Below are positions 1 to 7,601 of a DNA stretch of 64,000 bases, in pieces. Under the pieces are notes generated by a model that was given only the letters and a program-made list of their open reading frames with translations, was not told where the DNA came from and did not search any database. The DNA is from Tessaracoccus rhinocerotis (GTDB lineage: Bacteria; Actinomycetota; Actinomycetes; Propionibacteriales; Propionibacteriaceae), in NCBI RefSeq assembly GCF_007197885.1, contig NZ_VKKG01000006.1:1-64000 (forward strand), given 5' to 3'. Position numbers and translations under genes: made by a program. The stretch's first letter is position 1. Each line of letters begins with the position of its first letter.

Positions 1-7
1 GACCAGC

Positions 8-94
8 GGCCCCCAACCACGCCACCACCGGCCCCCAACGAGACAATCAGCACCGCCAGCCAGTGGCCCCCAAACACACGATCAACGGCCCCCA
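8..94. repeat. GGCCCCCA repeat block, possible IS terminus
   Basis: The octamer GGCCCCCA starts at 8, 30, 65 and 87. The spacings of 22, 35 and 22 amount to two copies of a 57-bp unit (1-57 and 58-114), with the best similarity around the octamers. Arrays of short repeats at an end are known for some IS families (for example IS21-type ends bound by transposase), so this may be the edge of a second element cut by the window. That identity is inferred; no transposase for it is visible. Confidence 0.4.
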
Positions 95-262
95 GCAGCG
101 CTGATATTCAAGCAGTCGATCCTCGGTGGCGGACCCACTGCCAGGACGGACACCACGCTTGGCCAATGCAGTGGCATGGATAGCAATCACCCGCCCCTCC
201 ACGTCTTGTGGGGTACCAGTAACAAATGCTCCTGCGGCAGCCGTGATTCCACCAGGGTCAAG
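47..262 (-). other. possible remnant of a coding region next to the IS
   Basis: The minus strand is open here and reads a protein-like stretch (TAAAGAFVTGTPQDVEGR, then AIHATALAKRGVRPGSG) before running into the repeat block. It is cut on its upstream side by the IS256 element. I do not recognise the family. It could be the broken end of a gene disrupted by the IS, or chance. The rest of 1-305 shows nothing else. Confidence 0.2.
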
Positions 263-305
263 TCCGGCTTGGTGGTGTAACTGTCGTTCCTGGTGGTTGG
301 TTGGG

Positions 306-1572
306 TTAGGCGGTCCAGAGTAGTTCTGGGTGGGGTTGGTCGGTGTTGTGCAGGACTTTGATGAGTTTGCGCATGGAGACTTCGGAGAGGTAGCGACGTT
401 CGCCGTATTGCCACTCCTCGTGTTGTTCTTGGAGGACTGCACCGACGAGCCTGGTGACGGAGTCCCGGTTGGGGAAGATCTGGACGACGTCGGCTCGTCG
501 TTTGATCTCGCGGTTGAGGCGCTCGATGGGGTTGTTCGACCAGACTTTCTGCCAGTGCTCCCGCGGCATGCCAGCGAACGCGGTCAGGTCCGGCTCGGCG
601 GCCTCGAGCATCGCGGCGATGTCGGGGAACCCGGCGCGGAGACCGTCTGTGACCTGCTGGTACTGGGCTGTGACGGCCTCGGGGGTGGTTTGAGCGAAGA
701 TGGTGCAGATCAACGCGTTCACGGGCTTGGAGTGGGCCGAGCCGAGGTGACCGGTGATGTTGCGGGCGAAATGGACCCGGCAGCGTTGCCAGCCGGCTCC
801 GGGCAGGATCGCCTTGGTCGCGGCCTTGATCCCGGCGTGGGCATCAGAGACCACCAGGGCGACGCCGAGGGGGTCGGAGTCGGTGGCGACCTTCAGGCCA
901 CGCTCCCGCAGGCCACGCAGGAACTCGGTCCAAAAGTCTGTGGTCTCGGCGTCCCCGACAGCCATCCCGAGCAGTTCCCGGCGTCCTTGGGCCGACACGC
1001 CGGTGGCGACCACGACGGCCTGCGACACGACCCTTCCCCGGATCCGGACATCGAGATAGGTGGCATCCAAGTAGACGTAAGGGAACCAGGTGTGATCCAA
1101 GCGCCGGTTCAGGAACTCACCGACCATCTCGTCGATGTCGGCGCAGATCCTGGACACCGTCGAGCGGGAGATCCCAGTCTCGTTGCCCAACGCCTTGACG
1201 AGGTGGTCAACCTTGCGGGTGGAGACCCCGTCGATCCAGGCCTGACAGATCACCGCGTAGAGGGCCTTGTCGACCCGGCGGCGTGGATTCAACAGCGACG
1301 GGAAGAACGACCCCTCCCGCAGCTTCGCCGATCGCCAGCTCGATCTCCCCGGCCGGGGTCGCCAAGGTCTTGCCGCGTGACCCGTTTCGGCGGGTCGTGC
1401 GCTCAGGGCTGCGTTCGTGACGGCCCGCACCGATCCGGGCGGTCGCTTCGGCCTCGATCAGGTCCTGCATCCCGGCCTGCAGCATCCGACGGAACACGTC
1501 GGAATGCGCAAGGTCGGGATCAGCCAGAACTTCACCGATCAAAGTCGACAGGGCAGACTGGGTACTGGTCAT
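306..1572 (-). pseudogene. IS256-family (mutator-type) transposase, frameshifted
   Basis: The two halves of one transposase lie in different frames. The N-terminal part (1572 down to about 1330) reads MTSTQSALSTLIG and ends in TPAGEIELAI. The C-terminal part (about 1330 to 306) resumes at KLREGSFFPSLLNPRRR, which normally follows directly in this family. The junction looks like a one-base insertion (or two-base loss) near 1329-1333. The catalytic core is recognisable: the DATYLDVR segment with the first Asp, VVSDAHAGIKAA with the second, and NNPIERLNREIKRR with the Glu. The C terminus looks complete at a TAA. IS256 members are not known to need programmed frameshifting, so I call it a pseudogene. 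A sequencing error is the alternative. Confidence 0.85.
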
Positions 1573-1622
1573 CGTGGGATCACTCCTAGGGTTCTTGGCG
1601 GAACAACAGGTCTCCCACGATG
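1570..1622 (-). promoter_or_regulatory. inverted repeat masking the transposase start codon
   Basis: CATCGTGGGA at 1570-1579 is exactly complementary to TCCCACGATG at 1613-1622. The inner arm contains the transposase ATG and the outer arm lies in the terminal repeat. A transcript entering from outside the element could fold and hide the start codon, a protection seen in other IS (for example IS10). The pairing is seen; the role is inferred. Confidence 0.5.
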
Positions 1623-1629
1623 ACCCCTC

Positions 1630-2028
1630 TCACGTCAACAACGCCGTCGAGGGCCTCACGGGAAGTGACACCACGCTATGGGACTCACCCACAAATATCC
1701 CCATACAGAGAACCTCTGGGAGCCTCTTGTGGACCAACTGCCGCAGAACTGAGGGTTTCACACTGAGATCTACGCGTTCGGACAGATCAGGCACCGCCGC
1801 AATCCGGGATCCACCCTGCTCCACCCGCATGCTGACGATCGTCCGGAGACGCTGTGCCTTATCCGGAAAGCGCGCCTCGACCCGTTCGGCGATTCGGGCG
1901 ATCAGCAGGATCTCTGCCGCCAAGGACAGTGCCGGCCACAAAGCGGGATCTGTGCGCTCCCCTCCAATGATTCCACCCACGCCCCGATCCCAAGCATCGC
2001 CCTCATCTGATGAATTGTGCGCGTCCAC
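1630..2028 (-). CDS. hypothetical protein, probably truncated by the IS
   Basis: I do not recognise this protein. A GTG start at 2028 has a purine-rich GTAGAGG five bases upstream; a TTG at 2046 is in the same frame. The helical middle (ARIAERVEARFPDKAQR) and charged composition look protein-like. The frame closes at 1630, four bases from the inferred right end of the IS256 copy, so the original C terminus may have been lost to the insertion. An overlapping plus-strand frame (1574-2059) is rich in Ser/Arg and looks like an antisense shadow. Confidence 0.4.
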   Translation of the reverse strand: MDAHNSSDEGDAWDRGVGGIIGGERTDPALWPALSLAAEILLIARIAERVEARFPDKAQRLRTIVSMRVEQGGSRIAAVPDLSERVDLSVKPSVLRQLVHKRLPEVLCMGIFVGESHSVVSLPVRPSTALLT

Positions 2029-2109
2029 GATGTCCTCTACCCCCAATCATCGACTCTAGGCAAGTCACGCCCTTGGCGTGGATCCACTCTGATCAGCACC
2101 GGGCGTCCC

Positions 2110-2140
2110 CTGCCGAGCAGGTTACAGCCGTCTGCGGCTG
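2110..2140 (-). terminator. weak hairpins after the TIR-like gene
   Basis: CAGCCG/CGGCTG (2125-2130 and 2135-2140, four-base loop) and CCTG/CAGG just beside it lie about 80 bases beyond the stop of the minus-strand operon. There is no T-run, so this is at best a weak terminator. The remainder of 2029-2220 shows nothing else. Confidence 0.25.
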
Positions 2141-2220
2141 GATGAGCATCAATCCGAAACTCTGCTGAACAATCCCCAGTCACGATTGACGTCGTTTGGG
2201 CTTGGCCTAGATTACGTCCG

Positions 2221-3531
2221 TCAAGACAATCGTGACCTGAGTTCGGACAACAGCACGTGCTGCCTGCCAGTGTCCTGTTCCAGCTTCGACAGGAATCCGT
2301 TGATCGTCTTGCGGATCATCATCTTCTCGATGGGCGTCTGAACATATTCCAACTGCTCAGCCAACGCCAGGTAATACTCCTGCGCAAGGTGCTGAACCAA
2401 GATGGCGTCTTGTGGGTATCGCGACTTGTAGGCGAGGTAGAAGGACTCCTTGTGCTGGACCGCCATGCGGTTCTCGGCCTCGGCAGCACTGTCCTCGTCC
2501 CCCAGTGCGAGATGCAGGAGGTACAGGTCCCGATGCAGGTACCCGCGGTACAGGCTGCTGTAAGTGGCCTGCTGTGGGAACTGACCGACGATCTCCTCCA
2601 GGAGTTCAAGCGATTGCTGGGTCAGTGAAATGGTCTCCCGCAAGAACCCACGTCGGTCTTCCTCGCCGAAGTCAGGGTTCTCGGCCACTGTTCGCTGCAG
2701 GAGTGCCAATCGACGGACAGCGAAGAACTGGAACCACAGATCCAACTCCAGATCTTGGAAGGCAACGTCATAGGGTCGCTCGAAGAACGTCTTGAGTTCC
2801 ATGTAGGCATCAAATGGGAGCGCCCGCTGCAGACCCCCGGTTTCACGGAACAGGCGGATATTCGCCTTCACTACTGCGACGGCGTACTCGAGGACGCTCG
2901 AGACCGGGCGCATCAGATCCAGGAGTTCCTCGAAACGCTCCTCAGCCATGTAGTAGTAACAGGTTTCGATGCTGTGCAGGAGGTAGTGGGCCAACTCGAT
3001 GTCCGAACATTCGGGCTTGTCGTTGTAGGTCTCGACATAACGCAACACCTTGGTCCACATGTGCATGACCTCGAGCTTGTCCATCTCCACCTTGTGGCTG
3101 GCGTCCTGCTTGAAGGTACTGGTGATCCTGTCGGCCACCTCGTCCGGCGTCATGCCGTCCGTGACCACCTCGGATGCCCACGAACCCGCCAGGTCGCTGG
3201 GGAGGTCACGGGCTGAGATGTCGATCAGGAAGACATGCACCTTGTTGGGCGGGAAGGTCCCGGTGATGTAGCCCCATTCGAACATCAGGTTGTCGCTGAG
3301 GTTGTAGCCGGTGGCGAGTTCCGCACCGCTGGTGTCCTCAACCAAGATAATGGCCCGGGTGCACTGGTGGATCTGGGACAGGATCTGGGACCCGATGAAC
3401 ATGTCCGACGGCTGCCCACCCCCGACGACGGCGCTGAAGTGTTGTTCATGCAGACGATTCCCGACGAGCCGGGCCAAGGCCTGATTGCCTCCCCAGACCA
3501 CGAACACCGACTCCGTGACGTTCCGCGCCAT
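2221..3531 (-). CDS. TIR-like (CAP12/PF10137-type) nucleotide-binding protein
   Basis: The protein is about 436 aa. The first ~120 residues form a TIR-like fold: strand VFVVWGGN, then GGGQPSD, a helix with SQILSQIHQC, the strand RAIILVEDTSG, and NLMFEWGY with Glu85 where NAD-cleaving TIR-like domains carry their catalytic Glu. The remaining ~300 residues are helical and unrecognised, probably a regulatory or oligomerising region. The ATG at 3531 has GGGAG six bases upstream and sits just before the domain. An in-frame ATG at 3633 overlaps the stop of the previous gene as ATGA and cannot be excluded; it lacks a Shine-Dalgarno and would add 34 residues. It is last in an operon of secreted and membrane proteins, so it may be their cytosolic effector. 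NADase activity is inferred. Confidence 0.75.
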   Translation of the reverse strand: MARNVTESVFVVWGGNQALARLVGNRLHEQHFSAVVGGGQPSDMFIGSQILSQIHQCTRAIILVEDTSGAELATGYNLSDNLMFEWGYITGTFPPNKVHVFLIDISARDLPSDLAGSWASEVVTDGMTPDEVADRITSTFKQDASHKVEMDKLEVMHMWTKVLRYVETYNDKPECSDIELAHYLLHSIETCYYYMAEERFEELLDLMRPVSSVLEYAVAVVKANIRLFRETGGLQRALPFDAYMELKTFFERPYDVAFQDLELDLWFQFFAVRRLALLQRTVAENPDFGEEDRRGFLRETISLTQQSLELLEEIVGQFPQQATYSSLYRGYLHRDLYLLHLALGDEDSAAEAENRMAVQHKESFYLAYKSRYPQDAILVQHLAQEYYLALAEQLEYVQTPIEKMMIRKTINGFLSKLEQDTGRQHVLLSELRSRLS

Positions 3532-3632
3532 CCTGATCTCCCAACCGTCCATTGCAGCAGTGGCTCCGCCCAGCATGTCCATGACGGACGAAGCAGTTTG
3601 GTGAGCGGCCGACGACACAACGCACTCCCTCA

Positions 3633-6032
3633 TCAGGAGGCTTGTGATCCAGCCACCCCCGTCCGTCTGCGGGCGACAAACCAGACGAGGAGCGCGATCA
3701 ACCCAGCGGCAACAAGTCCCAGTGCTACGTAGGGAGACAACCCGAACCACCAAGGCTCCGGCGCTCCTACGCGCACGTCGAAGGTCTCCTCGTGCGGGCT
3801 GAATGACGGGTCGAAACCGGAGACTGTGATGCGATGTTGCCCTAGTTCCACGTCCGCAGGAATCAGCACCACCTCGTCCAACCGGCCTGATTCGTCGGCG
3901 CGAGCACTCAGCAGGGCCACACGCACCGAGTTGATAGCCACCACCGCAGGGCTCCCCGGCAGCATCCCCTCAGCCACCACACGGACCGGATCCCCCGCAC
4001 GTACCTGACCGGAATCCGCGGCCCCCACCCCCAGGGTGAGATCAGGGTCCGCGTTGAGGTGCTCAATGTAGTCCTCCAGGATCGCTGGTGAAGGGAAGAT
4101 GTCCGCGGGATCGAGGTCCTGGGTGAAGGACCAGTTCTGGATGGCACGGGTCACATCCATGTATCCGCGGGCATCCAGGTGTCCCCACTCCGGGGCGTCC
4201 CAGGTGTCGAGGAGCACGTCAGGCGCCGAGTCCACAATGGTTGGGGTGTTGAAATGCGGATCCTCCGTGCACATGCCGTGAACGCCTAGTGCGGTTCGCA
4301 CCTGGCTGGCGAAGATGATGCCGTCGTGCATCCCGTCCGCCCGCAGGTAGTTGACGGCGTTCTCGATGGCGGAGTTGAGGCTGTTCACCAGCGCCTGCGC
4401 GAACCGCAGTTCGTCAGGATCCAGACCACACTTCCCCGTGGCCCGTGCCGGCACCAGGTTCGGGTATGGGAGGATCACGAGAGGCGCCACCCGAGTGTCC
4501 CTCGCGTTCAGCAGCTCGGGTGTGTTGATGGCGGTGTAGACGTCCTCGTAGGCGTCACGGAGGGAGTACTGCAGCATCGCTACGTTGCTGAACACGTGAC
4601 CCCAGCCGTCGTCACAGGCTGGCACTGAATTGAACACGTGATCGGATCCCACCAGGCACTGTGTGAGGATGTCCGCGAACTGGACGTTGTTGCCGCCCAT
4701 GGTCATGAAGGCAACCTCGACAGGGTCGTCCGTATTCGCGACCAGGGGGTTGTGGACCTGTGGCGGCTGGTCGTACTGGCCTGTCTCGGTCAGGTTGTAC
4801 GTCATGGCCCCGGAACAGGCCACGATGCCCGTGTTCAGGGTCGTGTACGCCAGATAGGTCAGCCTGGTCTTGTGACAGTTGTTGGATTCGGACATCGTCT
4901 CGGGGTAGTATTTGCCAGCTCCCTCCCCGGAGGAGTATGAGTCTCCGAAGATCAGGATCCGGTGCTGGCTGCCCGACGCGACTACCTCGGAGAGCCAGGT
5001 CGGGGTGCGGACGTCGAAATCCGGGCCCAGCGCGGTTATCAGGACATCCTGCGACGCGGGCGTGACGAAGCCCGTCGACGAAGCCGTGGCCGTCAGCTTC
5101 ACCGTTCCACCAACCTCGATCGAGCCGATCGGAAGTTGCCAACGGTATTCCCTGGCTGTTTCGGGAGGCAGGTTGCCGAGCGGGACCACCGGCGGGATGA
5201 CGGCGGGGAAGATGGTGGTGGCGTCCCCCGCCTGCGGACGCATGCTCAGCGTCACGCCCTGGATCGGCTGGACGGAGTTGTTGGCGACGGTGACCGTCAC
5301 GTCGACAACGTCACCCGATGCCACATGCCCCGGGGCGTCCACATCCAACTCCAGTCGCGGCACCCCGTACTCCTCGATCTTCTCGATGAGGTCGTCCGCG
5401 TCCTCCGCGTCGTAGTAGCTGCCGTCTGTTGCATTGGCGATGCACTCCAGTTCCCGACGGCCTGCCGTATCCACCTGGAATCCCATCGCCTGCACCGTCA
5501 GCTGGAACCCTTCGTTGACCAAGTCCTGGGCGACTTCGCATGGTGGCGTGCCGCAGTTGGAGAGGCCGTCGGAGACCAGGAGCAGGACGGCGCGGTCATG
5601 GCCTGCGGACTTCAGGTCGTCCGCGACCTCGCGCAGCGCAGGACCGGTGGGTGTTCCCCCGATGGCCGTGAGTGAGTTGATCCGTGCAACCAGTGTCGTG
5701 GGGGCCTCCCCAGCCCTGGAAACCCACGAGCCCGGCGCGCAGTCGTCCTCCGGCCCCGGGTAGGTCCACAGGCGGATCTGGTCTCCGCGGGCGGCCTGCG
5801 TGCGCACGACGCTCACCAGCGCCTCCTTGGCACCATCCAGCTTGATGGTTCCGGTCCCGTCGTCGTCGTTCATGGAACCGGACAGATCGAGCACCACTGC
5901 GAGGGGGCCGTAGTCAACCGGAGTGGGGCTCTCCGCAAGGGCTGCCCACGGCATCGGGGAAGCCGCCAGGACCGCCCCCAGGAGGATGGTCACCAGTGAC
6001 CCGACGACGCCGCGGCGCGTGCGAGTGCTCAT
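3633..6032 (-). CDS. secreted membrane-anchored vWA plus SGNH-hydrolase-like protein
   Basis: The protein is 799 aa. A signal peptide (1-33) is followed by a von Willebrand A domain (about 43-220) with a complete-looking MIDAS (DLSGSMN, Asp49, Ser51, Ser53; TPTGPAL; LLVSDGLSN). A beta-sandwich follows (about 225-335). An SGNH/GDSL-like domain comes next: GDSYSSGEG with nucleophile Ser365, MGGNN, and the late EWGHLDARGY with His. The C-terminal part (about 690-760) is beta-rich, and a membrane helix near 765-790 ends in RRRTG. The bulk is therefore predicted outside the cell with a short cytosolic tail. The ATG overlaps the upstream PASTA-gene stop by four bases (ATGA). A metal-dependent adhesion module joined to an esterase fold suggests wall binding or sensing. 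The substrate is unknown. Confidence 0.8.
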   Translation of the reverse strand: MSTRTRRGVVGSLVTILLGAVLAASPMPWAALAESPTPVDYGPLAVVLDLSGSMNDDDGTGTIKLDGAKEALVSVVRTQAARGDQIRLWTYPGPEDDCAPGSWVSRAGEAPTTLVARINSLTAIGGTPTGPALREVADDLKSAGHDRAVLLLVSDGLSNCGTPPCEVAQDLVNEGFQLTVQAMGFQVDTAGRRELECIANATDGSYYDAEDADDLIEKIEEYGVPRLELDVDAPGHVASGDVVDVTVTVANNSVQPIQGVTLSMRPQAGDATTIFPAVIPPVVPLGNLPPETAREYRWQLPIGSIEVGGTVKLTATASSTGFVTPASQDVLITALGPDFDVRTPTWLSEVVASGSQHRILIFGDSYSSGEGAGKYYPETMSESNNCHKTRLTYLAYTTLNTGIVACSGAMTYNLTETGQYDQPPQVHNPLVANTDDPVEVAFMTMGGNNVQFADILTQCLVGSDHVFNSVPACDDGWGHVFSNVAMLQYSLRDAYEDVYTAINTPELLNARDTRVAPLVILPYPNLVPARATGKCGLDPDELRFAQALVNSLNSAIENAVNYLRADGMHDGIIFASQVRTALGVHGMCTEDPHFNTPTIVDSAPDVLLDTWDAPEWGHLDARGYMDVTRAIQNWSFTQDLDPADIFPSPAILEDYIEHLNADPDLTLGVGAADSGQVRAGDPVRVVAEGMLPGSPAVVAINSVRVALLSARADESGRLDEVVLIPADVELGQHRITVSGFDPSFSPHEETFDVRVGAPEPWWFGLSPYVALGLVAAGLIALLVWFVARRRTGVAGSQAS

Positions 6033-7045
6033 TCCTTGGTCAGCCCTTCCACGGCGCTCGCCTCTCCGACGATCTGCGTGTCCGCAAGAGCCACCACGGT
6101 GCTGTTCAGTTCGGCGTTCGTGTTGGTGATCCTGATGACCAACCGCAGGGCCCCTGTCGCGTCTATGTCGACCTGTGTCGCAGGCTGTCCATAGGCGACG
6201 GTGGTGTCCAATGCGACCGTGCCGTCGACGATGATCTCCACTCGTGCGGTGGTTGTGGGATCCGCGGTGTCAGGGATCCCTACCGCTCCTTCGATGCTGT
6301 CGACGACCCGAGCGAGGAGCCACACCGACTCGCTCGTTTCCCGCACCGAGCAGGACATCCCGAAGTCGTAGGTGGGTCCGTCGAGCCGGACGCTCTCAGC
6401 GCGGCAGTCGCTCTGCAGTGCCTCCACTTCGCGAAGGTACACCGACGATGCCGGGCTGGCCTGCGTGACTGTGACCATCGCTGGCAACGGGTTACCCGCA
6501 GCCGGTTCGATCCCCAACACTGTTCCGGCCTCGGCACCCGGCTGATAGGCCTCCACGATGGTCACTTGTGCACCGAGGTTCGAGACTTCCCTCGAGATGT
6601 CGGCTGCCCTGCGTCCCACCGCTTCCGGCACCTCCGCCGGTACCGACAGAACGAGGTCGATCTCCGCTGGCTCCGCCACGCCGAAGACTGGGCTCTGAGT
6701 GACGACCAGCCCCTCGGGACCGGCCCATTGGGTGCTGGATATGGTGATCTCCGACGAGCCCAGGGCAGCATCGGCAATCACCTGCCGAGCCGTCTCCTCC
6801 GAGAGCCCTCGGACATCAGGCATGCCGACAGGGGCGGTCTCGACCGGATCCGCCGTCACGGTTACGACGCTGGGGTGCGGGTGTGACTGGGCCATGGCTT
6901 CACCGTCGTGGACCCTCCAGCCCACAACCGCGCCACCAATGAAGGCCCCAGCAGTGAGCAGCACCACGGCGATCAGCAACACCCACCCCCACGGGCCACT
7001 TCTCGGCCGTCGGCCGGGCGGGGCGGCCTTCGGATCTTGGGTCAT
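6029..7045 (-). CDS. single-pass membrane protein with PASTA and NPCBM-like domains
   Basis: The protein is 338 aa. A basic, proline-rich cytosolic tail (1-18) precedes one membrane helix (about 19-42, GWVLLIAVVLLTAGAFIGG), and the rest is outside. A PASTA-like repeat spans about 74-132 (MPDVRGLSEETARQVI, then the characteristic VVTQSP), with a second diverged unit at about 133-195. The last ~140 residues (YLREVEAL onward) resemble an NPCBM-type beta-sandwich. PASTA domains in penicillin-binding proteins and Ser/Thr kinases sense peptidoglycan fragments, but no kinase or transpeptidase is fused here. The ATG has GGGAGG five bases upstream. It is the second gene of the operon and overlaps the vWA gene, suggesting an extracellular partner for it. 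Confidence 0.75.
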   Translation of the reverse strand: MTQDPKAAPPGRRPRSGPWGWVLLIAVVLLTAGAFIGGAVVGWRVHDGEAMAQSHPHPSVVTVTADPVETAPVGMPDVRGLSEETARQVIADAALGSSEITISSTQWAGPEGLVVTQSPVFGVAEPAEIDLVLSVPAEVPEAVGRRAADISREVSNLGAQVTIVEAYQPGAEAGTVLGIEPAAGNPLPAMVTVTQASPASSVYLREVEALQSDCRAESVRLDGPTYDFGMSCSVRETSESVWLLARVVDSIEGAVGIPDTADPTTTARVEIIVDGTVALDTTVAYGQPATQVDIDATGALRLVIRITNTNAELNSTVVALADTQIVGEASAVEGLTKE

Positions 7046-7081
7046 CGAGACCTCCCTAATGGAGACGAGCGCCTCAGCCGC

Positions 7082-7228
7082 CTACTTCCAGTGACCGCCG
7101 TGTTCACTGCACACAACACCGGTGGTGTTGCACTTGCTGCAGGTCAGCTTCCCGAACATTCCCGACGCACGGCCACCATTGCAGGCCTGACAGTCATGCA
7201 GGGGGCGATGGCACTTGGTGCACTTCAT
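7082..7228 (-). CDS. 48-aa zinc-ribbon protein
   Basis: The protein is MKCTKCHRPLHD... with four cysteine pairs or near-pairs (CTKC, CQAC, CSKC, then a Cys-Glu-His), resembling a DnaJ-type cysteine-rich zinc-binding mini-domain. The ATG at 7228 has GGGAGG seven bases upstream, which decides the start. A longer reading to 7336 adds only unconvincing residues. It is the first gene of the minus-strand operon, 36 bases before the PASTA gene. It is probably structural or regulatory; no specific function can be given. Confidence 0.7.
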   Translation of the reverse strand: MKCTKCHRPLHDCQACNGGRASGMFGKLTCSKCNTTGVVCSEHGGHWK

Positions 7229-7601
7229 TCCAGTTCCTCCCGTCATGGCGGAACCCAGTGTTCCGCCATATGCACCGGCATGACGGACAGCGACCCTGGG
7301 GCCCGGCGGGAACCCCCCCATCGGTCTGTTCGCCAAGTGCTACCTGGGCGAACCATTCTAGGATCACATCGTCAGCTTCACCGGGGACATCGTGGAGCAC
7401 TTCGAGCACACACAGGCGGTTCCCGGGGAGGTGGGCAGGCGAAACGGAGATTTCGGTCCCCGTGTCCGTCAAACCCCTACAAGTGAGTGCCTCGACGGTC
7501 AATTGGGGCGAACACGGAAGAGGAGAGATGGAGCATCTGGGTCTGAACCTCGGTTTCGCGCAGGACAGGCGTTGCGGGCTCGAAGCTGAGCGGAATCACG
7601 T
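7229..7601. other. divergent intergenic region, 373 bp
   Basis: The gap separates the minus-strand zinc-ribbon/PASTA/vWA/TIR operon from the plus-strand LRTFGDD membrane gene and should hold both promoters. TAGGAT at 7359-7364 could be a plus-strand -10, but I see no matching -35 and no clear operator. Open frames on both strands here are short and poorly composed. Confidence 0.4.

Larger units (their letters stand above)
255..1626 (-). mobile_element. IS256-family insertion sequence (inactive)
   Basis: A single minus-strand transposase fills the element. The right end, read inward on the minus strand, starts GGGTCATCGTGGGAG and includes ACCTGTTGTTCC (up to about 1626). The left side has a degenerate counterpart (GGGTCA at 255, AACTGTCGTTCC at 279-290), so the ends are approximate. 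No convincing 8-9 bp target duplication is visible. About 1.37 kb is normal for the family. The frameshifted transposase and eroded left end suggest a dead copy, unless transposase is supplied in trans. Confidence 0.75.

Noticed and set aside
8-94. A CRISPR-like array at the left edge
   Set aside because: Four 8-base words with 22/35-base spacing are too short and unequal for CRISPR repeats, and no cas genes are present.
330-1589. A 419-codon plus-strand frame over the IS256 transposase
   Set aside because: It is antisense to clear transposase motifs and has an Asp/Gly/Val composition typical of a mirrored GC-rich gene.
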